Shown: piece by piece, positions 9,264 to 17,852 of the stretch
Numbering within the stretch: the first letter of the stretch is position 1
Layout: each line of letters starts with the position of its first letter
From: Burkholderiales bacterium PBB1
GTDB taxonomy: Bacteria; Pseudomonadota; Gammaproteobacteria; Burkholderiales; Burkholderiaceae_C
Direction of reading: 5' to 3'
NCBI GenBank assembly: GCA_002255905.1
Contig: NKIN01000001.1
Coordinates: 558,001 to 622,000, forward strand
Length of the DNA stretch: 64,000 nucleotides
Translations under genes and position numbers: made by a program
Notes under the pieces: model-generated
What the model saw: only the letters and a program-made list of their open reading frames with translations
Database searches by the model: none
What the model was told of the DNA's origin: nothing

Positions 9264-10112
9264 TCAGCCGGCGGTGGACATGCGCAATCGGCGCGCCGCT
9301 TCCTCGTCTCGCGCGTCATCGATCTCGCGCATCACGCTGCTCAGGTCGACCGCCCCCAGCTGCGGCTCGTAGTGGCCGGTCAGCACCGTCTCCGGCGTCA
9401 GCACGCCGCGTTCGTACAGCGCCCAGATCTCGGGGCCGAACTGGGTGGTCAGCAACTCCGGCGCGAAGCGGCCGAAGAAGTGGCGCAGGTTGGCGACATC
9501 GCGCAGCAGCATGCGCGGCGCGTGGTTGTTGCCCGCAGCATCGATGGCCTGTGGCAGGTCGATGATCACAGGGCCGTCAGCCGCCAGCAGGATGTTGAAT
9601 TCCGACAGGTCGCCGTGCACGACGCCTGCAAATAGCATCCGCACCACCTCGGCCAGCAGGCTCGCATGGTGGGTTCGCGCATCTTCAGGCGTGAAGACGA
9701 CGTCGTTCAGCCGCGGTGCGGCATCGCCATCGGCATCGGTCACCAGTTCCATCAGCAGCACACCGTCGTGGAAGTTGTGCGGCTTCGGTACCCGCACGCC
9801 GGCCGTGGCCAGCCGGTACAGCGCATCGACCTCGGCGCTTTGCCAGGCCGCTTCTTGCGACTCGCGGCCGTAGCGTGTGCCCTTGGCCATCGCGCGGGCC
9901 TGGCGCGAGTTCTTGACCTTGCGGTTCTCGGTGTAATCGACCGCCTGCCGGAAGCTGCGCTGCGTCGCTTCCTTGTAGACCTTGGCACAGCGCGTGTCGT
10001 CGCCGCAGCGCACCACGAACACCATCGCCTCCTTGCCGCTCATCAGCTGCCGCACGACGCTGTCGATCAGGCCTTCATCGATCAGCGGCTGCAGGCGGGC
10101 GGGTGCTTTCAT
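9264..10112 (-). CDS. RIO-family atypical Ser/Thr kinase
   Basis: 282 residues with RIO kinase features: flexible loop SGKEAMVFVV (25-34), Lys44 in CAKVYKE, catalytic loop HGDLSEFN (166-173, Asp168 and Asn173) and metal-binding IDLPQA (184-189, Asp185). The shortened P-loop and IDxPQ motif are diagnostic. RIO kinases act in small-subunit ribosome maturation in archaea and eukaryotes; bacterial members have been less studied. ATG 10112 overlaps the stop of the helicase gene by four bases (10109-10112), so translation is probably coupled. A longer frame to 10340 exists but is antisense-like inside the helicase gene. Pairing with an RNA helicase suggests a role in RNA or ribosome processing (inference). 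Confidence 0.88.
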   Translation of the reverse strand: MKAPARLQPLIDEGLIDSVVRQLMSGKEAMVFVVRCGDDTRCAKVYKEATQRSFRQAVDYTENRKVKNSRQARAMAKGTRYGRESQEAAWQSAEVDALYRLATAGVRVPKPHNFHDGVLLMELVTDADGDAAPRLNDVVFTPEDARTHHASLLAEVVRMLFAGVVHGDLSEFNILLAADGPVIIDLPQAIDAAGNNHAPRMLLRDVANLRHFFGRFAPELLTTQFGPEIWALYERGVLTPETVLTGHYEPQLGAVDLSSVMREIDDARDEEAARRLRMSTAG

Positions 10113-12331
10113 CGGGGGGCTCTGTGCGGCGATCGATGACGCACCTGCGCCAGCGGTCGCTTGCCCTTGAGCTGGCGCTCGATGCCGTCGTTGAGCTGGC
10201 GCCGCAATTCGAGCACCGCGTCGAGGTGGCCGTAGACGCCAGGAAAGCGCAGATCCAGCCACAGCCACAAGGTGACGGCGCGCAGCGCCTGCTCCATCCG
10301 GTCGAGGCGGCTGTGACCATCGACGTCTTTCAGGAACCACGGCGTGCCGGCCTTGCCGGTCAGCGCGTGGCTGCTGGTCCAGTCCAGGAACTCCTGCACC
10401 TGCGTGTCGGTGCGGGTGTCGACCGGCGCCTGCGCGTAAGTGAAGCGCTCTTTCAGCGTCAGGCCGGGTGCGCAGCGGTCGAGCTGTTCGGCCAGATCGA
10501 GCATCTGGTCGAGTTCGGCCACCGCGAAGTGGGCGTCGTCGAGCTTCAGCTGTTCGACGAAGACGCCCAGCACCTCGCGCAATTTCGTCTTGTGCAGGCG
10601 CGACGAGATGGTGTCGACATGCCAGCCGTTCGGTGCCACCGGTGCCTTGAAGTCGCGCGGCGCGCGCGGGGTCTTCGGCAGCAGCTCCTTCAGCATCCGT
10701 GCGGCCTGCGGCTCGGCGTCCTTCAGCACGCCGACGAAGCCTTCCTCGTGGATGCCGAAGCGCCCGGCGCGGCCGGCGATCTGGTGCACCTCCGATTCAT
10801 TGAGTGGCCGGTCAGCGACACCATCGAATTTCGTCATCGTGCTGAACAGCACGCGGCGGATGGGCAGGTTCAGGCCCATGCCGATCGCGTCGGTGGCCAC
10901 CAGGATGTGTGACTCACCGGTCGCGAAACGCTCGGCCTCGCGGCGCCGCACTTCGGGCGGCAGCGCACCGTAGATCACCGACACCGGGTGGCCGTCGGCG
11001 GCGATCTGGTCGCGCAGCGTGAGCACGTCGCGGCGGCTGAACGCGACCACCGCATCGCCCAGCTTCAACGCTGAGGTGGGAATCGGGTGCGGCAGCAGAT
11101 CGACATGCTGCTTGCGGTCGAAATGCCGCACGGTACAGCGCTCGCCGCACAGGCCGAGCAGGTTCTCGATCGCCGGCACCGCGTAGGCCGAACAGATGAT
11201 GATCACTTCGTTGGCCGGCACCGCGACGATGGCCTGCGTCCACGCCCAGCCGCGCGACGGGTCGAAGATCATTTGCGCTTCGTCGATCACCGCCACGTCG
11301 ATCGGCTTGTTGGTGCCCACCATCTCGATCGTGCTGGACACGACCCGCGCGTCATCGGCGGGCACGTTCTCTTCGCCGGTCAGCAGCGAGCACGGCACGC
11401 CACGGCCGACCAGCCGGTCTCGGCCCTCGAGGGCCAGCAGACGCAGCGGTGCCAGATAGGCGCCGTCGTGCGCCTGCGCCAGCCGTTCGAACGCCGCATG
11501 CGTCTTGCCGCTGTTGGGTGGGCCGACGTAGAGCGTGACACTGCGTTGCAGGCGACGCGCCTTCTCGAAGGTGTCGGGGTAGCCCTGGAAGGCCAGCTCG
11601 CTGTTCAGCCCTTCGATCGTGTCGAGCTCGGCCGCGCGGTGTTCCCAGCGGTCCTGCGCGCGTGTCAGTGCAGCCTTCAATTCACCCAGCGCCTGCGGTG
11701 TGGCGCATTCGGACTGCAGCCGCGGCAGCAGCGATTCAAGGTGTTTGGGCTTGAACGCACGGCTGCGGGCCGCCAGCGCATCGAGGTGCGCGACCAGCTC
11801 ATCGGCATGCGCATAGGGCGGGGGCGAGCCCAGTGCCGCCAGCAACGCGGCCTTGTCGCCGTCGCGGTAGTAGGCCCACACGGCCGTGGCATCGACTGGC
11901 ACCCGAAACAGCACCGGCACTTTCCAGCCGGGTTCGGCCAGCGTGAGTGCATGGCTGATCAGCCGCGTCCACACCCCCGCATCGCGTGACACGCCCATGG
12001 CTTCGAGCGCGGCGGTGCGTTCGAGCATCAGCGCCCGCACGTCGGGCCCGTTGCCCACGGCGTCGAGGTGTGCCAGTGCGCTGTCCATCAGCTCGGGCGC
12101 GATCCAGCGGCTGGGCCGGGCACCCGCCACCGCCTTTTGCAGCAGCACCAGCCCGAGCTTGTCGAGATGCTCTTCGAAGCCCGCGCTGCGTTCAGCGATG
12201 TAGTCGCCCGGCTTCACGACCTGAGGCAGCCGGAAGGCTGCCTGGCGGATGCGTTCGAACTGGGCTTTGCCGATGTGCGCAGGAAGACGCGCCGCGTGGC
12301 GCGGGTTGGGCAGGTTCAGGGTGTCGGGCAC
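10109..12331 (-). CDS. SUV3-like ATP-dependent RNA helicase
   Basis: 740 residues. Residues 1-250 are a helical N-terminal part. The helicase core follows: Walker A GPPNSGKT (270-277), the SUV3-type block LAPLRLLALEGRDRL, DEAQ box (350-353) and motif VI QIAGRAGRFG. The family includes mitochondrial SUV3 RNA/DNA helicase; bacterial homologues occur mainly in proteobacteria. The start is GTG 12331; an intrinsic-terminator T-tract ends two bases before it, so either the true start lies further in or the message begins very close to the start. The downstream RIO kinase gene overlaps by four bases. Confidence 0.88.
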   Translation of the reverse strand: MPDTLNLPNPRHAARLPAHIGKAQFERIRQAAFRLPQVVKPGDYIAERSAGFEEHLDKLGLVLLQKAVAGARPSRWIAPELMDSALAHLDAVGNGPDVRALMLERTAALEAMGVSRDAGVWTRLISHALTLAEPGWKVPVLFRVPVDATAVWAYYRDGDKAALLAALGSPPPYAHADELVAHLDALAARSRAFKPKHLESLLPRLQSECATPQALGELKAALTRAQDRWEHRAAELDTIEGLNSELAFQGYPDTFEKARRLQRSVTLYVGPPNSGKTHAAFERLAQAHDGAYLAPLRLLALEGRDRLVGRGVPCSLLTGEENVPADDARVVSSTIEMVGTNKPIDVAVIDEAQMIFDPSRGWAWTQAIVAVPANEVIIICSAYAVPAIENLLGLCGERCTVRHFDRKQHVDLLPHPIPTSALKLGDAVVAFSRRDVLTLRDQIAADGHPVSVIYGALPPEVRRREAERFATGESHILVATDAIGMGLNLPIRRVLFSTMTKFDGVADRPLNESEVHQIAGRAGRFGIHEEGFVGVLKDAEPQAARMLKELLPKTPRAPRDFKAPVAPNGWHVDTISSRLHKTKLREVLGVFVEQLKLDDAHFAVAELDQMLDLAEQLDRCAPGLTLKERFTYAQAPVDTRTDTQVQEFLDWTSSHALTGKAGTPWFLKDVDGHSRLDRMEQALRAVTLWLWLDLRFPGVYGHLDAVLELRRQLNDGIERQLKGKRPLAQVRHRSPHRAPR

Positions 12332-12333
12332 GG

Positions 12334-12360
12334 AAAAAAGGCCTTGAAGATCAAGGCCTT
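12334..12360 (-). terminator. Intrinsic terminator of the small secreted protein gene
   Basis: Read on the minus strand: a perfect 10-bp stem (AAGGCCTTGA, TCAAGGCCTT) with a 3-base loop, at 12338-12360, followed by six T residues. It lies 54 bases after the stop of the gene at 12415-12876 and ends two bases before the SUV3-like GTG. Confidence 0.88.
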
Positions 12361-12414
12361 GGGTTGGTCCAGCGGTTGCCCGAGGATAGTCGATGCGCGC
12401 TGCGTTCCGGGTTC

Positions 12415-12876
12415 TCAGTGGTCGCGGCCTTTGCCGTGGCCGTTTCCGCGGTCATCGTCACCACCACGTCCGCGATCGTTGCCGCCGCGGTGATCGTCCC
12501 GATCGTGTTTGTCCCAGCCGCGCTTGCGGCCTTTGTCCCAGCCCGGGTGCTCCTGCTGGTAGCGCTCGCGCACCCACTGGTCCTGCACGAAATACACCGG
12601 CTGTCCGCAGGCGTTGTAGCGGCCGCAGTAGCGGCGCCAGTCCTGCTGATGCACTGGTGGCACATACAAGTAGATGGGCCGGCGCTCGTAGGCGATCGTC
12701 GGCGGCGCAATGATCACCGGCTGCGCGTAGACCAGGGCAGGTCGCGGCACGTCGCCGATGTTGATGCGTCCATAGACGCCGGGCTGGTTGATGCCGATCG
12801 ATACGCCGACGCTGGTTTCAGCATGGGCAGCGGTGATCGCGGTGGCGGCGAGGAGCAACGCAAGGGTCTTTTTCAT
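12415..12876 (-). CDS. Small exported protein with His/Arg/Asp/Gly-rich tail
   Basis: 153 residues. A clear signal peptide (residues 1-19, ending AHA) precedes a conserved-looking Tyr/Pro/Val-rich region (SVGVSIGINQPGVYGRINIG; YVPPVHQQDWRRYC), which contains two Cys (about 83 and 90), probably a disulfide. The last about 45 residues are low complexity (Asp, Arg, Gly, His, Lys). Similar small proteins are common in Burkholderiales, and a paralogue-like protein lies at 51427-51846. Function unknown; metal or polyanion binding by the tail is only a guess. No Shine-Dalgarno is evident before ATG 12876. Confidence 0.75.
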   Translation of the reverse strand: MKKTLALLLAATAITAAHAETSVGVSIGINQPGVYGRINIGDVPRPALVYAQPVIIAPPTIAYERRPIYLYVPPVHQQDWRRYCGRYNACGQPVYFVQDQWVRERYQQEHPGWDKGRKRGWDKHDRDDHRGGNDRGRGGDDDRGNGHGKGRDH

Positions 12877-12939
12877 GGCGAGACAAGGAGAGTTGATCTG
12901 GAACTACAACGAACCGGAGTGTCGATGCGGCGACAGGCA

Positions 12940-12964
12940 GCCGCTGTAGGACAGCGGCTTTACT
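12940..12964 (+). terminator. Terminator-like hairpin
   Basis: A perfect 8-bp stem GCCGCTGT (12940-12947) and ACAGCGGC (12951-12958) with an AGG loop, followed by the short T-rich stretch TTTACTT on the plus strand. No plus-strand gene ends here, so it may insulate gspG from antisense transcription of the leftward gene, or belong to a leader. Function is inferred from shape only. Confidence 0.45.
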
Positions 12965-12992
12965 TGCGTTTACCGTTGTCCTGCAGGCGGTG

Positions 12993-13025
12993 ATCCCGCG
13001 GGTCACCGGTGGTGACCGCCGGGAT
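12993..13025. repeat. 33-base inverted repeat upstream of gspG
   Basis: Outer arms ATCCCG and CGGGAT flank perfect inner arms GGTCACC (13001-13007) and GGTGACC (13011-13017), with a 3-base centre and a 2x2 internal mismatch. It could be an operator for a dimeric regulator or an mRNA leader stem. It lies 173 bases before the gspG start. Confidence 0.6.
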
Positions 13026-13197
13026 GGCGGGGGATGCATCCGGATCAGCGGGCCTGACACCAGGGCGTCACGCTGCTTGGGCATCATGCGACACAGGGGG
13101 GATTCTCTGCTGGATATTCCGATCAGGCGCTGTTCACCAGCACGTCACATTCGCTGCACACACTGCGGGACTGTTCAACGCCCGAGACAGTCCCCCC

Positions 13198-13614
13198 ATG
13201 ATTCCCGTCCGCCGCCACCGCGGATTCACGCTGCTCGAGTTGCTGGTGGTGATGGTCATCATCGGCTTGCTGGCCGCGTATGTCGGCCCGAAGTACTTTT
13301 CACAGATCGGCAAGTCAGAGGTCAAGACCACCCGCGCGCAGCTCGTCGGGCTGGAGAAGGCGCTGCAGCAGTACCGGCTGGATGTCGGTCGTTTCCCCTC
13401 CACCGAACAGGGCCTGCAGGCGCTCGTGGTCAAGCCGGCCAACGTGGGCAAATGGGACGGCCCTTACCTGGAGAAAGCGGTGCCACCGGACCCTTGGGGG
13501 CATCCGTATCTTTATGTGTCACCCGGGGAGCACGGCGACTTCGACCTCAGTTCGACCGGTCGCGACGGACGCCCCGGGGGCGATGGGCTCGATGCCGACA
13601 TCACCAACTGGTGA
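13198..13614 (+). CDS. gspG: Type II secretion major pseudopilin GspG-like
   Basis: 138 residues. A short basic leader is cut at the prepilin peptidase site G/FTLLELLVVMV (Phe10 of the precursor becomes residue 1, with Glu5 in place), followed by the hydrophobic pseudopilin helix. The C-terminal half has the T2SS-G hallmarks: LQQYRLDVGRFPSTEQGL, DPWGHPYLY, and the calcium-loop-like DLSSTGRDGRPGGDG. It would polymerise into the periplasmic pseudopilus. ATG 13198 is the only start giving a normal leader; no strong Shine-Dalgarno is visible. It is the first gene of a run of co-oriented secretion genes; no prepilin peptidase gene is in the window. Confidence 0.92.
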   Translation: MIPVRRHRGFTLLELLVVMVIIGLLAAYVGPKYFSQIGKSEVKTTRAQLVGLEKALQQYRLDVGRFPSTEQGLQALVVKPANVGKWDGPYLEKAVPPDPWGHPYLYVSPGEHGDFDLSSTGRDGRPGGDGLDADITNW

Positions 13615-13644
13615 GCGCCGGCGCACGCTCTGCTCGTTCCACCC

Positions 13645-14832
13645 ATGCAGTACGCCGTCAGCGCCATCCGCCGCACGCAGGCGGTGTCGATCACGCTCGA
13701 TGCCCGTGACCCGGCCGACGCACGGCAACAGGCCGAGGCGCAGGGTTACGCCGTCGTCGCCGTCAAGGTGGCAGCCGGTGCACGGCGCGGTGTCTGGCAC
13801 AGGGCGCCCGACTTCCCGCTGCTTCAATTCAACCAAAGCCTGCTGATCCTGCTCCGGGCCGGGCTGTCGGTCGTCGAGGCGATCGAGACGCTGGCCGATC
13901 GCGAAGGCCGCGGCGACACCAAGCAGGTGCTCACACGGTTGCATGAGCAGCTCAAGGTGGGCCTGTCATTGTCCGCGGCGCTCGAAGCGCAGCCCGCGGT
14001 GTTTCCGCCCCTCTACGTCGCCAGCGTGCGCGCCAACGAGCAGACCGGTGCGCTGACCGAGGCGATCGAACGTTTCATCGTGTACCGATCGCAGGCCGAT
14101 CTGCTGCGCAAGCGGGTGATCGGCGCGGCGATCTACCCGGCCATGATCCTTGGGGTCGGCACGCTGGTGATCGCCTTCTTGCTGCTGTACGTGGTGCCGC
14201 GCTTCAGCCTGGTGTTCCAGGACCTGGGCGACCGCATTCCGCTGATGTCGCGGCTGCTGCTGCAGTGGGGGCAGTTCGCCAACGCAAACTGGCTCGCGCT
14301 GGTGATTGCCGGCCTGCTGGTTGTCGCTGCAGCCGCGTACGCGCTGAGCCTGCCGCCGGTTCGCATCGGATTGGCCCGGCAGATCCAGCGCCTCCCGCGC
14401 ATCGGCGAAATCGTGCGTGTGTATCAGCTCGCGCGCTTCTACCGGGCACTCGGCATGCTGCAGCAGGCCGGCATCCCGATCCTGACGGCGCTGGACATGG
14501 TGGCGGGGCTGCTGCCTGCCTCGCTGCATGCTGCGCTGGCGTCGGCACGCCGCGACATCGGCGAGGGCCGGTCGATCTCGTCGTCCTTCGAGACCCACGG
14601 CCTCACCACCGCCGTCTCGCTGCGCCTGCTGCGCGTGGCCGAGCGCACCGGACAGATGGGCGAGATGCTCGAGCGAACAGCGAGCTTCCACGAGGAAGAC
14701 ATCGCGCAGGCGATCGACTGGTTCATCCGGCTGTTCGAGCCACTGCTGATGATTGCGATCGGCCTGGTCATCGGCGTCGTGGTGCTGTTGATGTACGCAC
14801 CCATCTTCGAACTGGCGGGCAGCATCCAATGA
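13645..14832 (+). CDS. gspF: Type II secretion/type IV pilus inner-membrane platform protein (GspF/PilC)
   Basis: 395 residues, normal for GspF. Two T2SSF domains are seen (about residues 60-180 and 265-385) with the expected membrane segments (about 162-188, 209-235 and 365-390). The conserved block RLHEQLKVGLSLSAALE is in the first domain and ARRDIGEGRSISSSFE in the second. It is the platform that couples the GspE ATPase to pseudopilin assembly. 30 bases after gspG, and its stop overlaps the gspE start (ATGA 14829-14832). Confidence 0.92.
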   Translation: MQYAVSAIRRTQAVSITLDARDPADARQQAEAQGYAVVAVKVAAGARRGVWHRAPDFPLLQFNQSLLILLRAGLSVVEAIETLADREGRGDTKQVLTRLHEQLKVGLSLSAALEAQPAVFPPLYVASVRANEQTGALTEAIERFIVYRSQADLLRKRVIGAAIYPAMILGVGTLVIAFLLLYVVPRFSLVFQDLGDRIPLMSRLLLQWGQFANANWLALVIAGLLVVAAAAYALSLPPVRIGLARQIQRLPRIGEIVRVYQLARFYRALGMLQQAGIPILTALDMVAGLLPASLHAALASARRDIGEGRSISSSFETHGLTTAVSLRLLRVAERTGQMGEMLERTASFHEEDIAQAIDWFIRLFEPLLMIAIGLVIGVVVLLMYAPIFELAGSIQ

Positions 14833-16535
14833 ACGCACTGAGCGAACCGCTGCTGGAGGTGGAAGCCGCCGCGGCGCTGCTCACCCCGCAAGTCATCCGG
14901 GCCGCGCGGGCCCGTGCGGCTCGCGAGCAGGGCAGTGTGTGTGCCGCGCTGCAGGACGAACTCTCGCTGTCGCCCGAACTGCTGCTGCAGGCGCTGGGCC
15001 GCCGGATGCACCTGGAGGTGCTGGACAGCGTAGCGCTGTCGGCGATGGCGCCTGCCTTCGATGCGATCGGCTATGCCGACGCCGCCCGACGCGGATGCCT
15101 CGCCTTGCGCGAACACGGGGCGCTGGTGGTGGTCGTGTCCGACCCGTTCGACGAGGCCTTGCAGGTGTGGTGCGCGGAACGGCTGGCGGCCCCGCACATG
15201 CTGCGGCTGGCCGCCGCGGACGACATCGCGGCTTTCCTGTCGCGCCACGAAGAGTCGATGCGGGCCATCGACACCGCGCTGCCCGCACGAGACAACGTGC
15301 AGGCCCGCAGCGGCGAGCTCGAAGACCTGTCGATCCGCTCGATCGGCGAGGGCACCAGCGTGGTCGTCAAACTGGTGCATTCGACGCTGTATGACGCGCT
15401 GAAAAGCGGCGTCAGCGACATCCATGTCGAGTCGAACCTGCACGGCCTTGTCATCAAGTACCGGCTCGACGGCACGCTGACGCAGGTCGGTTCGATCGAA
15501 GGGCGGGAGCTGGCCGAGCAGGTGCTGTCGCGCCTGAAGGTGATGTCCGAGCTCGACATCGCCGAGCGCCGCGTGCCACAGGACGGGCGCTTTCGCGTCA
15601 AGGCCCTGGGCCGCGAGATCGATTTCCGGGTATCGATCATGCCCAGCATCCACGGCGAGGACGCGGTCGTGCGCGTGCTCGACAAGCAGTCGCTGGCCGA
15701 CCAGGTCTCCGGCCTGCGGCTCGACGTGCTGGGCTTCGACGAGGCAACGCTCGCGGCATTCCGGCGCCGCTCGCGCGATCCGTACGGGCTGCTGCTGGTG
15801 ACCGGCCCCACGGGCAGCGGGAAGACGACCACGCTGTATGCGGCGCTCTCCGAGATCAACCACGGCCACGACAAGATCATCACCATCGAAGACCCGGTCG
15901 AGTACCAGCTGCACGGCGTGCTGCAGATCCCGGTCAACGAGAAGAAGGGCCTGACCTTCGCGCGCGGCCTGCGCTCGATCCTGCGCCACGACCCCGACCG
16001 CATCATGGTCGGCGAGATCCGCGACCCCGAGACCGCGCAGATCGCCATCCAGGCCGCGCTGACCGGTCACCTGGTGCTGTCCACCGTGCACGCGAACAAC
16101 GTGTTCGACGTGATCGGTCGCTTCACCCACATGGACGTCGATCCGTACAGCTTCGTGTCGGCATTGACCGCGGTGCTGGCGCAGCGGCTGGTGCGCATCA
16201 ACTGCGCGCACTGCAGCGAGGCGGTGAGCGTGAGCAGCGCGTCGTTGCGCGAGGCGCTGATCGACCCGGCGCGCACCGAGGGCCGGGTGCTCAAGGCAGG
16301 GCGGGGCTGTGGCAAGTGCCGGGGCACCGGCTTCAAGGGTCGCAGGGCAGTCGGTGAACTGCTGGTGCTCGATGACGCGCTGCGCGAGCTGATCGTCGCC
16401 CGCGCGCCGGTCCGCCAGATCAAGGAGGCGGCGCAGCGCAACGGCACGCGCTTTCTGAGGGATGCCGCCCTCGAGCTGTTCCTGGACGGGCTCACCACGC
16501 TGGACGAGGTCAACCGTGTCACGCTGGTTTCCTGA
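14829..16535 (+). CDS. gspE: Type II secretion/type IV pilus assembly ATPase (GspE/PulE)
   Basis: 568 residues. An N-terminal domain (about 1-150) of the GspE/MshE N type precedes the hexameric ATPase. Walker A GPTGSGKTT lies near residue 326, the Asp box ITIEDPVEYQ follows, Walker B is RIMVGEIRDPETA, and the His box is TGHLVLSTVHAN. The zinc-binding C-terminal module has CAHC (about 458-461) and CGKC (about 494-497), the CX2C pairs of secretion ATPases. It powers pseudopilus assembly at the inner membrane. ATG 14829 overlaps the gspF stop; the open frame extends upstream through gspF but that part is not real. Confidence 0.93.
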   Translation: MNALSEPLLEVEAAAALLTPQVIRAARARAAREQGSVCAALQDELSLSPELLLQALGRRMHLEVLDSVALSAMAPAFDAIGYADAARRGCLALREHGALVVVVSDPFDEALQVWCAERLAAPHMLRLAAADDIAAFLSRHEESMRAIDTALPARDNVQARSGELEDLSIRSIGEGTSVVVKLVHSTLYDALKSGVSDIHVESNLHGLVIKYRLDGTLTQVGSIEGRELAEQVLSRLKVMSELDIAERRVPQDGRFRVKALGREIDFRVSIMPSIHGEDAVVRVLDKQSLADQVSGLRLDVLGFDEATLAAFRRRSRDPYGLLLVTGPTGSGKTTTLYAALSEINHGHDKIITIEDPVEYQLHGVLQIPVNEKKGLTFARGLRSILRHDPDRIMVGEIRDPETAQIAIQAALTGHLVLSTVHANNVFDVIGRFTHMDVDPYSFVSALTAVLAQRLVRINCAHCSEAVSVSSASLREALIDPARTEGRVLKAGRGCGKCRGTGFKGRRAVGELLVLDDALRELIVARAPVRQIKEAAQRNGTRFLRDAALELFLDGLTTLDEVNRVTLVS

Positions 16536-17316
16536 GCAACTTGCCAAACGCATTCCTGCGCCGCTGCGCGCGCTGTGGCCCGGTGCTCGCGCGACGGCGG
16601 TCGAGCTGCGGCTCACCGACACACGGCCCGAGGCCCTCGAGCAGCAGCTCGATGCGCTGGCGCTGGCACCGAACACCCGGTTGACCTGCATCGTCGCCGG
16701 GGAGGGCGTGCGATACCGCATCGTGCCGTGGCGCGACGAACTCAGCCAGCCGGCGCAGCGGCAGTTGCTGGCCGAGCAGTGTTTCTCTGACGGTGGGACC
16801 GACATCGACACCGGTGCCCATGCGCCGCGCCACTGGACGGTCCGGCAGCACACCGCACGCCATGGCGCCGCGACACTGGCCGCGGCGATCGACACCTCGG
16901 TGCTCGACCATCTCACCGCTCAGGCACGGGCGCGCCACTGCACCCTGAGCAGTGTGCAGCCGGCGCTGATGCACGCCTACAACCTCGCCCGTCACCACAT
17001 CGCGCCCGGGCTGCATGGTGTCGTGGTGATCGACGCGGCGTCGACCACGCTGCTGCTGCAGTCGCCGCATGAGCCCCTGCTCGTGAAGCGAACCCCAGCG
17101 CCGCCGGGCGATCTGGCAGCGATGCTCGAGCGGGAATGGTTCGCACTGGGACTGGAAGTCGAGCGCTGCCCGGTGTACGTGGTGCGCTCGGACGTTGCGC
17201 TGACGCCGTCTCTGCAAGGCAGCGCGTCGGGCTGGTCGATCGTGGACCTGACCCCCTCCGTCCCCGGAGAGTCGATCTCCGCAGCGACCGGGTCGGCGAT
17301 GGCGGTGGCCGCATGA
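16516..17316 (+). CDS. PilM/GspL-position protein of the secretion operon (uncertain)
   Basis: 266 residues, not confidently recognised. The start GTG 16516 overlaps the end of gspE by 20 bases and gives the N-terminus MSRWFPEQLAKRIPAP; no ATG fits. The sequence is soluble, without a membrane segment, with strand-rich pieces such as HGVVVIDAASTTLLLQSP that recall an actin-like ATPase domain (PilM, or the cytoplasmic half of GspL). It is followed by PilN- and PilO-like genes, exactly where PilM or MshI would lie. The assignment rests mainly on position. Confidence 0.55.
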   Translation: MSRWFPEQLAKRIPAPLRALWPGARATAVELRLTDTRPEALEQQLDALALAPNTRLTCIVAGEGVRYRIVPWRDELSQPAQRQLLAEQCFSDGGTDIDTGAHAPRHWTVRQHTARHGAATLAAAIDTSVLDHLTAQARARHCTLSSVQPALMHAYNLARHHIAPGLHGVVVIDAASTTLLLQSPHEPLLVKRTPAPPGDLAAMLEREWFALGLEVERCPVYVVRSDVALTPSLQGSASGWSIVDLTPSVPGESISAATGSAMAVAA

Positions 17317-17852
17317 CGACCACCGCCCTGCAGCTCGATTTCCTGCGACCGCCGGCCACGCGGGCGCGCTGGGTGGGCTGGCTGCTGCTCGCCGCGGCGG
17401 TGCCCGCGGTCGTGCTCACCTCCGAGGCGTACAGCCTCGCGGACCAGCGCTGGGCGCTTGCGCAAAGCCGCCACGAGCATCTGCAAGTGCGCTCGCAGGC
17501 CGATCGCCCGCAGCGCGCGGCGACAGCGCCCGATGCCGCGACGCTGGCTTCGATCCGGCGTGCCAACGCGGTCATCGAGCAGCTCTCGGTGCCCTGGGGC
17601 GAGTTGTTCGAGGCGATCGAGGCGGCCGATGCCCGCGGCTTGGGGGTGCTGTCTCTGACACCGAGTTCGCGCGACCGGTCGCTGCGACTGGCCGGTGAGG
17701 CACGCTCGATGGAGGAGCTGCTGGCGTACGTGCAGCGCATGGCGGCACAGCCTGCGCTGCAGCAGGTTCACCTGCTGGGTTACGGCACGGCGATGCGTGA
17801 GGGTGTGCCGGTGGTCTCGTTCACCTTGGCGGCGACATGGCGGGCACGTTGA
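17313..17852 (+). CDS. PilN-like bitopic inner-membrane protein
   Basis: 179 residues with a short cytoplasmic start, one membrane segment (about residues 20-42), a helical stretch (about 45-85) and a ferredoxin-like C-terminal part (about 88-175). This layout matches PilN or the periplasmic half of GspL; sequence similarity is weak. Overlaps the preceding gene by four bases (ATGA) and the next gene by 16. It probably links the cytoplasmic ATPase side to the periplasmic alignment complex (inference). Confidence 0.6.
   Translation: MTTTALQLDFLRPPATRARWVGWLLLAAAVPAVVLTSEAYSLADQRWALAQSRHEHLQVRSQADRPQRAATAPDAATLASIRRANAVIEQLSVPWGELFEAIEAADARGLGVLSLTPSSRDRSLRLAGEARSMEELLAYVQRMAAQPALQQVHLLGYGTAMREGVPVVSFTLAATWRAR

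Larger units (their letters stand above)
12877..13197. other. Divergent intergenic region upstream of the secretion operon
   Basis: 321 bases between the divergent small secreted protein gene and gspG. No convincing coding frame. It contains a terminator-like hairpin (12940-12964) and a strong inverted repeat (12993-13025), both listed separately, and a GTCAC element at 13144-13148 that resembles the sites upstream of epsA, tpsB and tpsA. Promoters for both genes must lie here, but I cannot place them with confidence. Confidence 0.6.

Noticed and set aside
14439-16916. 825-codon minus-strand open frame opposite gspE
   Set aside because: Antisense to a well-supported ATPase gene; composition is shadow-like.
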